A stretch of 64,000 nt of DNA from NCBI GenBank assembly GCA_963921195.1, contig OY992540.1, positions 174,191,896-174,255,895 on the forward strand, written 5' to 3'. Position 1 is the stretch's first letter, and each line of letters opens with the position of its first letter. The notes below the pieces were generated by a model, which had not been told where the DNA came from, ran no database searches, and was given only the letters and a program-made list of their open reading frames with translations. The position numbers and the translations under genes are program-made. Below, piece after piece: positions 43,677 through 55,266 of the stretch. Source of the DNA: Pegoplata infirma (Eukaryota > Arthropoda > Insecta > Diptera > Anthomyiidae).

Positions 43677-46185
43677 TTAATGGTGGAAAATCTACCTGCC
43701 AATAGACGTATAAAGTCTGAATTGGAAGCGTATGTGATATTTCTATTTGTTAATAGGGGTACAGGTGTTCTTTCGCCGCTTCTTTTGAACCTGGCACTGA
43801 ATTCAATGCTGTTCTCTCTAGAAGCATGTGGTTGTCATGTTGTCGCATATGCTTACGATGTCGCGATGAGGAACATTCTTCAGGGTTCTCTGAAAGAACT
43901 GTCTTAATGGGCAGAATACTGTGGTCTGGGAGTTAATTCAAGTAAACCAGAGCTCGGTTTAAGGTTCCTGCTATTTCTGTGGACGGCATTGAAAACGCCT
44001 TCTCAGATGGAGCAATTATCTTGGAGCATTTCTATATAGGAAGTTGAATTTTAGGCGCAATATTGAGGAACGGGTGAGAAAAGCTACGATTGCTTTATAT
44101 TTCTGTAAAAGGGCCATTAGAAAACGATAATTCTGCCTTATGGAATCATTTTCTGGTTGCCTGCTTTAGAAACAAAAAGGGCACTGTGTCTTTATTACAA
44201 AGGTACAGAGAATGGCGTCGATGTGCATCACTGGTGCTCTTCGTACTACACCTAAGGCTGCATTAGAAGTCTTCCTTCACCTGATACCATTGGACAGTAT
44301 GCGGCAGTATAGGTAGGCAGTACGCGGCTACGTCGGCAGCGATTGTGGCCACGGCACAATATACTACACGGCACAATAATACTACAAAATGTGGACCGTG
44401 CTGCCCCTTTGAGCTTTTTAAGCGCCACTTTACCACTATGGATCGAAGCTACACGAACAAGTGGGCTTTGGAATCTATTCGGAAGAGCTTGGGTTAAGCC
44501 TGGCTATTAAATTGAAAGATCATTGCAGTGTTTACCAGGCAGAGGTGCTGGCAATAAAGGAGGTGTCTGACTGGTTGAGTAACAATATATTGTCTACAAC
44601 CGCAGTCAACATCTATTCTGACAGTTAACCCGCGGTCAAGTCCCTGGATTCAATGTTTCTGAAAACAATATCTGCTCTTAACTTCCGCACGTCTTTAAAT
44701 GAGATGGCCAAGCAGTTTAACAAACGACTCAAATGGGTTCCAGAGCATAAATACATTCCAGGAAATTGCAAAGCCGAAGAGCCTACAAGACTGGTAACTA
44801 CCTCACTGGTTCCAAAAGAATTGGAATATACACTCAAAAAAATACGTTAGTAGATTTACTAATTTTTTTTTGCTAACGCTAGTTAGCTAACTTTTAGCAA
44901 ATTTTTAGTTGAGATTAGCATGTTAGCAAAAAATTCTTGTAAACTTCATTTAGTACATTAGCAATTTTAAACAAACTTTGAACTAATTTCTTTTGCTAAA
45001 TTTGAAATTGAGTTGACAACATTTTTACAAGATTTTTTGCTAATATTGGCAAAATAAATGGTAAATTTTTTTTTATTTTCAAAAAACTAAAAATGGCGCT
45101 ATCTCGGAAACTAAGCCAGATAGAGCAAAATGGAGGCCATTTTTGGTTATTAGAATCTCCATAGTATCGCCGGTCCTCTTCACATGTGTGGACCCTAATG
45201 GGCCCTAACTTTGGATCCAAAAAAGTTAGCATTCCCGAAAATTTTAAAATGCTCATATCTCGGTAAATATTGCCGACACAACAAAAAGTCCAATAGCATT
45301 TTTGTAGCTCTCAACACGTAGAACAAGACCGCAAAATAATTCTCAAGACCCCAGTGGTCCCCTATAATCACGTATCTCAAAAACTAAGCAAGGTAGAGCG
45401 AAACGGACACAAATTTTGGATCAAAAACTATGACTATTTTAAAGGAACCCAACTAGGTCTAGGCCCATCGGGGTCTGGACCTATCGGGTCCGAACCCAAT
45501 GGGGTCCTCAGATGTGTATGAACTAAGTTCAAAAAAAAAATTTAGTTAACTAATTATTGGCAAAACATTTTTGCTAACTTTAGCAAAAAAATTGTGGGTT
45601 CAAAATCAGCAAATTTTCTTGTAGGTTTACAAGCTTTTTTTGCTAACATTACAGTTTTTTTTTTTGAGTGTATTGGTATGCCTCTAGAAACTTGCAAGCA
45701 AAATCTACGGCTTTGTTCCGCGACGGAGATTCCTCAGAGATGGGCAAATGGATGGAGACTACACGACAGATTTAGCCTTCTCTAAATCAGAAGCGCACAA
45801 GAGAGCTGATATAGCTTCCAAGAGGAGAGATTTCGACGGTAGTTGCTGTAATAACCAGACACTGTCTTACAGGACAGCATGCAGAGCGGTTAAATGTGCT
45901 TGTACCGGAGTTGCTATGATGAGGAGGAGTTGAAAACTGTCGAAAACTTTATCTGCCATTGTCCGGCACTTTCTGGTCAGAGACTCGCTTCATTGGGATC
46001 TAGATCTTCACTTGTCGGATGCCAAAATTCAATAATCTTAGAAGTTTCATAAGGTGCTCAAATGTTTTTAACGGTAGGGAATAGTATAAGAACCTATTAC
46101 AGTCCCGTGGTATCGCAACGGACCTCCTAGTCTGTGTGTGCTGACGTAAAACGTCAAGAGCAACTTAAAACCTAACCTAGCTCTC
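43677..46185 (+). pseudogene. LOA-type LINE relic: RT, RNase H, zinc finger
   Basis: Forward strand: MVENLPANRRIKSELEA, VNRGTGVLSPLLLNLALNSM, CGCHVVAYAYDVAM (family YADD changed to YAYD, near 43850). Then WTALKT and SRKLNFRRNIEERVRKAT, a thumb with ENGVDVHHWCSSYYT-type decay, and an RNase H block: YGSKLHEQVGFGIYSEELGL, HCSVYQAEVLAIKEVSDWLS, TAVNIYSDS, MAKQFNKRLKWVPEHKYIPG. After the transposon insert (44831-45670) come LETCKQNLRLCSATEIPQRW and the C-terminal CYDEEELKTVENFICHCPAL. The 3' tail at 46140-46185 (gtaaaacgtcaagagcaact) matches the 9460-11985 relic. Many stops; catalytically dead. It keeps the RNase H block that the first relic lost. Confidence 0.85.
44831..45670. mobile_element. TA-target element in LOA relic (840 bp)
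   Basis: Starts CACTCAAAAAAATACG and ends ..TTTTTTTTGAGTG, with TA at 44829-44830 and 45671-45672. Closing the gap gives ggaatataTtggtatgcc, which aligns base for base with the empty site in the first LOA relic near 11142 (ggaatgtgttggcatgcc). The interior carries a G/C-rich block of gggtc/gaccc words (about 45450-45510) and cacatgtgtgg. Copies: 46525-47418 (inverted), 40798-41508 (truncated). Confidence 0.92.
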
Positions 46186-46522
46186 GCCACTTTGTACTAG
46201 CCATTGCTATGTGGAGATTACTATGTTGCCACCAGTGAATCAATGAATTATCGAGGCGTTTGTCCGAAATTATTCAAAATCCCAAAAATTATCAAAAACT
46301 AAAATTTAAAAATTTCGTTTTATAACATTTATTTTTTTTTTGCATTCATTTTTTATTGAATCTTCCCTAAAACTATGTGAGCTAACAATAAGTGTTCAAA
46401 TCTTAAAACTAATATAAATAGCTTAATATTAAGTCCGGCCAGTGCCAGACAAAATTTCACTTGCTCATAAATTATCCAATGGTTTCAAAAGCATCATCCT
46501 TTATTTTATAGTACCAGGTCAG
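46186..46522. other. Spacer, no gene seen
   Basis: AT-rich stretch between the LOA tail and the inverted TA element. Its right part may be the 3' flank of the Jockey-type LINE. Confidence 0.4.
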
Positions 46523-46524
46523 TA

Positions 46525-47418
46525 CACTCAAAAACAAAAAAACTGTAATGTTAGCAAAAAAAGCTTGTAAACCTACAAGAAAATTTGCTGATTTTGAACC
46601 CACAATTTTTTTGCTAAAGTTAGCAAAAATGTTTTGCCAATAATTAGTTAACAAAAATTTTTTTTTTTGACACATTTGAGGACCCCATTGGGTTCGGACC
46701 CGATGGGTTCGGACCCGATGGGTCCAGACCCCGATGGGCCTAGACCTAGTTGGGTTCCTTAAAAATCGTCATAATTTTTGATCCAAAATTTGTGTCCCTT
46801 TCGCTCTACCTTGCTTAGTTTTTGAGATACGTGATTATAGGGGACCACTGGGGTCTTGAGAATTAAAAAACTCGATAACTTCAAAAATATTACTCGGAGA
46901 GCTTTTGACTATTTTGCGGTCTTGTTCTACGTATTGAGGGCTACAAAAATGCTTTTGGACTTTTTGTTGTGTCGGAAATATTTACCGAGATATGAGCATT
47001 TTAAAATTTTCGGGAATGCTAACTTTTTTGGATCCAAAGTTAAGGCCCATTAGGGTCCACACATGTGAAGAGGACCCGCGAAAGTATGAAGATTCTAAGA
47101 ACCAAAAATGCCCTCCATTTTGCTCTATCTGGCTTAGTTTCCGAGATAGAGCCATTTTAAGTTTTCTGAAAATAAAAAAAAATTTACCATTTATTTTGCT
47201 AATGTAAGCAAAAAATCTTGTAAAAATGTTCTCAACTCAATTTCAAATCTTAGCAAAAGAAATTAGTACAACGTTTGTTAAAAATTGCTAATGTGCTAAA
47301 TGAAGTTTACAAGAATTTTTTGCTAACATGCTAATCTCAACTAAAAATTTGCTAAAAGTTAGCTAACTAGCATTAGCAAAAAAAAATTAGTAAATCTACT
47401 AACGTATTTTTTTGAGTG
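46525..47418. mobile_element. TA-target element, inverted copy (894 bp)
   Basis: Starts CACTCAAAAACAAAAAAAC and ends ..TATTTTTTTGAGTG, with TA at 46523-46524 and 47419-47420. Over its whole length it is the inverted counterpart of 44831-45670 at roughly 90% by eye, with an extra gggttcggacccgat-type word in the G/C-rich block (about 46685-46745). The pair forms ~850-bp inverted repeats around an ~850-bp spacer. It sits at the 3' end of the Jockey-type LINE. Confidence 0.92.
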
Positions 47419-47420
47419 TA

Positions 47421-50335
47421 GTGGCCCTCCTTCTTAGGCGTTGGTGACCACTATTATTTAGAAGATTACGCGCTAAATCGTTTGGATGTGATTCTAGTTT
47501 CTGTAAGTAGTTCTGGGTATATCTCACAATTTCATCTTTAACAAAGGAAACATTTAGATCTCTGTGTATGTTTGAGTTTCTAACATACCAGGGGGCATCA
47601 GTAATCATTCTCAAAATGATGTTCTGTTTTCTCTGTATTCTTTCCACATTAAACGAAGAGGCAGTGCCCCATAACTGAATACCATAGCACCATATAGGTT
47701 TTATAATAGAGCTGTAGATCAATAGTATACAGTCTAACTTAAGTTTCGAGTTTCTCCCAATTAGCCAATTAACTGCAATAGTTTTTAATTTTATCTGGGT
47801 TAATTTTGCATCTATATGGTTTTTCCACGTAAGACGACGATCTAGATGAATTCCGAGGTACTTAACTGTTGTGTGTTGAGGTATGATGTGATTATTAATC
47901 TGAATTTGGGTACAAGTTTCCCATCTCAACGTGAAAGTTATGTGGATACACTTCTGCTCATTCACTTTAATCTTCCACTTTTTCAACCAGTCTTCTAATT
48001 CAAGAATGTGACTTTGCAAAATACGAGTTGCTTCAAGTGGATTATTATGAGAGCTTAAAATAGCAGTATCATCTGCAAATGTGGAAGTATGCGTATTTCG
48101 ATTGCGAGACATCAATAAAAAGTGCAGAACAATATTTCTTTTCCTCATAGGCTCTTCTAATTTCATCTACCAGTCTATGCACTTGCTCAATTGTGCCGTG
48201 TTCTTTTCTGAATCCAAACTGGTGATCGGGGATAGAGTTGTTTTGAGTGACATGAGTTGTTAATCTGTTCACCAGAGCTTCGAACGAATTAATTCTATTG
48301 AGAATTAATTCCCAAAAAGTTTAATTCTGTTTTAAAAAGTTTTGAATTATCATTCCTTACTAGCATTCAACACGAATTAATTCAAAGGAAAGCTTAAATC
48401 AAATTGAATTAGTTCCCGAGAGAATTAATTCCTTCCAAGCTAATCATTCAATTGAATGATCAAAATTGTTCATCATTTAAATCTATTATAAATTGAATGA
48501 TGATTTTTTTATTTCATTCCCTTTATATTTTCAAAAATGTGTTGCTTGTGTGCATTTTAAGCATCTTCGTCTGTAAACGATTGGCTGTTGTTCTGTCGAC
48601 GTCTCGTCTGCTGCTTCCCACACAAGCATAAATGTGTATTGCGCTTCGCTGTGTAAAATTGAATGATAAGAAAATTTCACCATGCAATTTGTAGTAGATT
48701 GATTTGGATAAAAAAATAGTTCATTCCTTAAGAATGATCATTCTTAAGGAATGAATTCTTGAAAGAATTAATTCAGTGATTTTGAAAGTTGAATGATTTT
48801 AGGGAATTCCAAATTCTATTTTTTTAATTCGAATTAGAAAATTGAATTAAAGAATAAATTCTTTCGAATCTTTGCTGTTCACTAACTGTTTCTCAAAAAG
48901 TTTGGATAAATTGGATTACAGACTGATAGGCCTATACGATTACACTTTTGTGTGATCTTTACCTGGCTTGGGTATCATTTTAACAAGAGAAATTTTCCAT
49001 TCTGCGGGAAAATGTTGAAGGCGTAATATAGCATTAAAAATAAAAATAATTATTCTTAATGCTATCCGGGGTAACTCCAAAAGCATTTTATTACTGATCT
49101 TATCAAAACCAAATGCTGTTTTGGGGTTTAAATCAAATACTGCCTTTTCGACTGCTCTGCGCTGGGGTAAAATTGGTGGCAACTCTACTATAGCAATTGA
49201 TTTGGAGTGAATACATTTTTCAAGTGCTCAACCAACAGATTTCCTTTTTCAGTATCATTTCCAGCCCAACCTCCAGTTTGCTTTCGCAAACGAGGCTTAC
49301 ATTCCTCCATTTTGCTTTCGCAAAGGAGGCTTACAAATTTTCGAGAAATCTATTTAACGAGTCAGCTCTCTGAGATTCCAGCAATCTTCGCAAGTTGTTT
49401 GTGCATACCTTTAATCGTGATTTGAGTTGTGGAGATCTGTGCAGTTGCCACTCTCTACGAGCTCTCCTTTTTTCATTTAAGAGTCGTTCGACATCAACAG
49501 AAAAAACTGGGTTTTGTCTGGATTGACGCGGGGGTTTAGTAGCAATTAGAGCAGTTACTTTGAGAATAGATTCCAAATTCTTAAGCGAAAGGTCAATTTG
49601 ATCTGGGTTGCTTAGCAAAATGTTTTCCGAGCAATGAGTACTGAGAAATTTTTTATACTTTAGCCAATTTGTGCCTTTGCCTGTCAGTGCTAAGCCACCA
49701 AAAGGGGATACAATTTCTCTGGGGTTTGAAAGGGTAACAATAGTGGGTGTGTGATCTGAAGAGAGCTCCAACGAAGATTCGACAGATAATACGTTTCTCG
49801 AAATATTTTTAGACAATCCAAAATCTATAATTTCTGGAATCTTATTTTGGTCCAAAGGCCAATATGTTGGTTCTCCGCTTGAAATCACATCCATACCCAT
49901 TTTACAAACTGTATCGAACAACACACGTCCTCTCGGGGTAATGAAGCGTGACCCCCATGTATGTATGCTTGGCATTATAGTCGCCAGCTGCCAGAAAGCG
50001 TGAACCTAGTGATTCGTAAAATGTTCTGAACTGATTCTCAGTTATTTTAAATCTGGGGGGAGCATAAATAGACGAAATTTCTAGGTTCATACTAAATTCC
50101 TCCACACATATTGTTGTTGCTTGAAGATAATCTTCGCAAAGATCACACATGAGATAGTGTCTCAGTCGAGTTTTAATTAGAATGTCTGATCCTCCACATG
50201 CCCTACATCTGGGGTCTTTAGTATCATATAATGTGTAACCTCGGATCGAAAATAAGCTACGGGGTGTTAAATGAGTTTCAGAAACAAGCATTATATCTAT
50301 CTGCCGTTTGCATTCCAGAATATAACATAACAAAA
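47421..50335 (-). pseudogene. Jockey-type LINE, ORF2 relic (EN and RT)
   Basis: Reverse strand, best preserved LINE here. Endonuclease: RQIDIMLVSETHLTPRSLFS, SSIYAPPRF, FLAAGDYNAKHT, then after a frameshift WGSRFITPRGRVL and ELSSDHTP (catalytic SDH region). Linker: VDVERLLNEKRRARREWQLH. RT: PKTAFGFDKISNKML, FPAEWKISLVKMIPKPGKDH, SYRPISL, NNSIPDHQFGFRKEHGTIEQ, KYCSALFIDVSQ (motif A start). There an internal deletion removes motif B. TSTFADDTAILSSH (active-site FADD intact) follows, then VKYLGIHLDRRLTWKNHI and SSIIKPIWCYGIQLWGTASS, ending NNSGHQRLRRRATT. Jockey clade from these motifs. It is split by an hAT-like MITE (48273-48874), and a 40-bp tandem duplication lies near 49270-49335. ORF1 is absent. 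Confidence 0.92.
48273..48874. mobile_element. hAT-like MITE in the Jockey RT (602 bp)
   Basis: Ends CAGAGCTTCGAACGAATTAA and, inverted, CAAAGATTCGAAAGAATTTA. A perfect 8-bp duplication CTGTTCAC flanks it (48265-48272, 48875-48882). Taking out the MITE and one duplication puts the LINE's reading frame back in phase between its LFEKQLV and RLTTHVTQ segments. The interior is dominated by gaattaattc words; no transposase. TIR form and 8-bp duplication are typical of hAT. Confidence 0.95.
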
Positions 50336-50640
50336 AACTGCATTTAGTGCCATAAAATTGCTAAAATGTCCAAAAAGTTTCACATTGTTCATACTTTCTA
50401 AATTTTATAAGTTCCCAAAGAATTCGAACACTACTTTCGACTTGGTGCAAAAGCTTTTAGAGCAGCTTGGCTGTCAACATAAAAGTTTAATTATCGGTTT
50501 GCCTCATCACCGAACTGTAAAATTTCTCTGCTTATGGGAACTATCGGCCTGGAAAATGTTAGAGTTTAAAGGAATGATAAGTCTTATCGATATCGCGAAA
50601 ACACGATATGGGAAACTAAAGAGCACGTAAACCACTGTAG
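50336..50640. other. Spacer, no recognised gene
   Basis: Upstream flank of the Jockey relic. The 90-codon forward frame at 50358-50630 has no motif I recognise. The upstream junction of the LINE lies about here. Confidence 0.4.
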
Positions 50641-50814
50641 TCTCCTGTTCATACTTTTTTTGAAAGAACTTAGGCAATTTTTTTTTCCTAACCTAAAAAT
50701 TTTGTTTTCTTTGGTGTAGAATTATAATTACATATTTGTATTGATATAATTTTTTATTTTTTTTTGGTTTAAATTTTGGATTTAAAGCAGTTCTGAAAGA
50801 AAATTATAAAGGTA

Positions 50815-53496
50815 CACTCAAAATAATTCTACAGTAAAAAAATTAGTAAGTGCGTTGGTAACCCAAATCTACTAATAAGTTACCAATTACCAGTATTACA
50901 GTAGTTTTTTTAGTATCTTCAAAGTGCTAAAATTAGTATTTCTTACTGTTTATGAGTAATTTTTGTTGGTAGTTGGTTTTACTATTTTTTTTTACTATTT
51001 TTAGTTCATAAAAGTACTAATATACAGTAATTTATTAGGGTTTTAATTTATTTTTGTTAGTAATAATTCCGTAAGGGGGCGCTTGTTTACAAGCAGAGCT
51101 ACCAACTGTTTTTGCTGCAAAATCGTTAAATTTTAATTCAGTGTTGCCATTATGTTACATTTCGGGTATTTGCTGGTGCTTTTTTGGTTTTGCCGTTTTT
51201 TAAATACGCGTTTTTAAAGATAAGGTATTTACGGTGTTTTTTCAAACAACCCCTTTAAATTTGAATTAAGTGACTCTAACAATTGATTTAAATTGTGCCG
51301 ACGAGGAACTTTCGGTTGTGGCGACTCGCCCCATTTGCTTGCCGACGGCGGCGTTTGCTCTCAATCGTCGGCTAATTTAAATTTTTGGTTATGGAGTTGT
51401 ATTTTTGTAATGACGCAATCAAAATGTGTATTTTTGATAGAATTAAATAAAGAAAATTGGGGTTTATTTTCGTAAAAATTTCAATACAATTTATTGTTTT
51501 TACAAAACCAATTTACACAGAATTTTGAACAACGCTATGCGTTGTGATCGAATGTGATTTCATCTTAGGTGTGAATAAGGTATAAGTTCATGTAGTGTGA
51601 ACGTGGCCTTACTCTATACAGGATTAATGATTTTTTGGGATAAGACTCAAAATAATGCATGAACCTTCGTAATGCATGAAAAATTAAAAAAAAAATAAGG
51701 CCTATGGTAAGCGGTAGTTAACAACTAGTATATATTTTTCCATTTTTTGTGGCTATGCATTACATGGTAATGCATACCGTTACTCCCCGTAGATTTAGTC
51801 GCCGATATTCAGTTAAAAGAAGCATATTTCTCTCAAAATTGTTTTATACGTATTTTTTCCAGTAATTAAAGATCTTAAAAAAAATATCCAATCGGTCCAT
51901 GTTTGGACTTTCCTACTTGTATTTGTGTAAAAACTTTTTGGTACATATTTTCTAAATTTTTTTACAACTACGTATTTTTTTAAATATTTAATGACTGTTG
52001 TTTTTTTAAACAGTTTTATTTACTGTCAAAATAAAGTAAAATACATAAAAATTAAACTGATAAAATACCCAAACATTTCATTAAAACAGTTCTGTGGCTT
52101 GATAATTGAATGTAATAAAAAAGTTTGTTTTAAATTTAATGTTAACCATTATCTTAATATTATTTGAGCAATATTTTTACTTTTGATTGTATCAGTTAAT
52201 TTATTTAATTTATAATAAAAACAAATATTTTTATTTTTTTTTGCTTTTTATCCTTTTTACCTTAAAAAGCACATTTTCCATTTTTTTTTTTAATTTTCTC
52301 TTTTTTCTTGACGCTGATTTTTGTTTGGTAAATTTTTACCCTTTTCCTACGATTTTTGCGTTTTTTTTTTTTCATATTGATAATGGCAACACTGTTTTTA
52401 ATAGCGATCACATGCTCCTTCACAATTCAGCAGCAAGCAGCAGACAGCAAAAACTAAGAGTACACTATTTAATTATAATTTCACTAAAATGCCGTATTTT
52501 TTATTTCTTAACATTGCAAAAGCGCACATCAAGTTGCAAATACAATAAGTTCAGCTTTTATAAATTTATAATTTATAATTAAACAGGTACTTCATATTTT
52601 TGCCGTCTGCTGCTTGCTGCTGCACTGTGTGCGAACACTACGTTTGCTCGCATTACCTGCAGAGCTAGCAACTGTTTTTTCTGTTTGTTTAGTGCGAAAA
52701 AGAATTAGAAAAAGTAACAATGCGATACCCAGTCACGGAGTGTTTGTAAAAAAATATATGTTAAATTTATTTAATTAAATTGTGTTAAAGTAATTAAATA
52801 TAAATGTTCTTTATTTATTTAAATATGTTCATTAAATAAAATGGCATTAATAATAAAACTACATCAGTTTTAAATCGTTTTTTATTTCAATGATTGTGTA
52901 AGAAAAAAATTCAAGCTGAAGAAGAATATTATGGATACACAAACGTATACAAAAAAAGGTATGTATAAAAAAAGCACCCTCTGTAGTAAAATGTTTGTAC
53001 ATACATTTGAACATGTATTGAGAAAATATTATTTATTTTTTATATTTTTAGCAATCGTTTACGTGGTACAATCAACGCTACATTTTTTAAAACAGCTCAA
53101 GAAGACATGTAATGTAATTAAGTATATCTTATAACCGAAGTGAAATAAAAAAATCATTTATATATATTTTTTTTCTGATTTTTATTTACTAAAATTGATA
53201 TAGGTAGTAGTTTTATTAACTAAAACTAGCAATTTTATTTACTAAAATTAGTATTTTTTTTACTAAATAGGGCAAAAATTTGAAATATTTATGATTTTTT
53301 TAGTAATTATATTTACTAAATTTGTAGTAAATTGCAGTAATATTTACTGTTTTTTTAGTATTTTTCATGTACTACATATTAGTAACAAATTTTAGTATTG
53401 ATTACCAATTCCTGCACTAGGTCCTTTTGGACTAAAACATTAGTACTCGTAGCTAAATTTTTAGTATTGAATACCCACGTTTTTTTTTTTTGAGTG
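50815..53496. mobile_element. Large TA-target element (2,682 bp)
   Basis: Starts CACTCAAAATAATTCTACAG and ends ..TTTTTTTTTTTTGAGTG, with TA at 50813-50814 and 53497-53498. Flanks rejoined (ataaaggTAtgcttttaatgaacgc) match an empty site near 19250 (aaaaaggTAtagctttaaaaaacgc). Terminal 150-300 bp on both sides are rich in ttagta/tactaa words. The middle carries a ctgctgcttgctgctg hairpin (52425-52450 against 52600-52625) and two related words agagctaccaactgtttttg (51098) and agagctagcaactgtttttt (52660). Size would allow a transposase, but no DDE frame is readable; the 131-codon frame at 52187-52582 is low-complexity. Confidence 0.82.
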
Positions 53497-53498
53497 TA

Positions 53499-55135
53499 TG
53501 CTTTTAATGAACGCTAATGTAGCAAAATTTCAATGAGAAGAAGTCGCCACTTTCGATTTTTTTTGTTGTTTTTCTCAAATTTGGAGTCAGAGGCCCCTAA
53601 ACATATAAAAAGACTTAATTAAAAAAAAAAAAAAAACAGGGAAAAAAATTACCGGGTGTTTAGTAAACACTGTTTACTCTACACTCTCCACTGTCAGAGC
53701 TACGTTCTAGATCCTTACAGAGTTATAAATAAAATGGAGCCAAATGCAAACATCTTTCAGGAACAATGCCTTGAATTTCTGCAGTTTGGAAGTGTACTCC
53801 CTTTAATTTTGTCCTTCTTTCTGAGTTTAAGTAAATTTTTCATAACACCTCAAAAAACTTAAAATAGCGATAACTCAAAAACTAAGCAAGATAGCAATTT
53901 AAGGCTCTAATTTTGAAATAAAAATTTCCCATATCGGTCTAGTATCCAGGGAAATTTTGTTGATCCCATGCAACTGCAGTTTAGTCATATTAATTGACAT
54001 TTTCTGTTGAGCAAAATAAATTGAGTATTCGTCGTATTTCCAAAGATTCTTCGGTTTCCGAAACAATTTTCTTAATTCCACCTTTGTCACACTTTATGAT
54101 TTAACTAGGTTGAAAAATTACATTACTTACGTTGTACGGTTGTATATGTTAAATTAACTCAATGTCCCTCATTATTAAAAAAAAATGTTAAATACTTGAA
54201 TGTATTTTAAATATAAACCGCTAAAGAAGAAATAATTGCTCATATGTTCATTAGAGTAGATCAAAAGTAGTTTTTTAACGTTCCCGGTGAAAAATATTTA
54301 GATGTTATTCATATATGCTCGTTCTTATACATAACTTATATAAAGAAAGTGCAAAAATTGGAGGAATAATATTAAATATTAATAGTACGGAAAGGTTGGT
54401 ACGAGATAATGAAAGCATTTTAAAACCAAAATCATCAAAAACAGTCTATATATCTTCTGTTGGCGCATCGTGGTTCAAAATTAGGGTTTTTGAAACACTA
54501 TTAGATATAATTATAAAAAAATATTTAAAAAAAGCAAAAATTTTTTGTATTGCATTAATATATAAAAAAAATCGGAAATCGATAACCCGCTCGTACGTAA
54601 GGCACAAAAACGCACATTTTTAACATGAAATTAAAACTACTTTTTTAAAATTTTATGAAACAAAATATCAAAATATATAAATTTATTGTACAAAAAACTT
54701 TGGGTTAAATTCTTTAACCCAGTTGGCCTTTGGAGCATTTTGAATTTACTGGATTTCAAAAAAAATGTGTTTCTATCAAAATTGTTGTCTAATTTATAGT
54801 TGCAACTAGCAAGAATCGTTTTACTCAAAATTAACCAACACTCTTTTTGATATGGTTGTTTTGAACAATAATTACTTATTGTTAGTCATGAAATAATAAG
54901 TTTTTTGACAAACCCGTGCCGGCAGGTTAAATATACCTCAATGAAATTTTAGACATTAGTACTAACATGTTTGAAAATTCCTCACTCTAAAATCGTTTAT
55001 GTGCTCAATTTATGAAAAATTATACATTTATGCATTTCATCGAAGGTTCAACAAATCCCAAAAAGCACTTTTTTTGCTTAATCTCAAAATGGTATCCTTT
55101 GTTTAAGTACGTGATGATATTTCTGAACTATTTTT
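53499..55135. other. No recognised gene
   Basis: The first ~100 bp continue the repeat found at 19120-19340. About 53850-53900 has the words gcgataactcaaaaactaag, as in the TA elements at 41 and 45 kb. The rest is AT-rich, with a 102-codon frame (54315-54623) rich in K, I and S and without known motifs. Confidence 0.4.
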
Positions 55136-55266
55136 TATACCCTCTAACCACAGCTGTGGTTGGTAATACCACCATACCGTGCACAGTATGGTGGTATAAT
55201 CACTTTGTCATTCCGTGTGTAAATCATCGAAATATCGGTCTAGGACCCCATAAAGTGTATCATTTA

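Noticed and set aside
50280..50335. Reading of IFWNANG near 50315 as the usual LINE endonuclease start
   Set aside because: It is out of frame with the better-supported YILECKRQIDIM reading of the same bases, so it is probably coincidence.
50358..50630. 90-codon forward frame as a gene
   Set aside because: It lies opposite the upstream flank of the Jockey relic and shows no motif.
52187..52582. 131-codon frame as transposase of the 2.7-kb TA element
   Set aside because: Low-complexity F/L/Y-rich translation; no DDE or helix-turn-helix motif.
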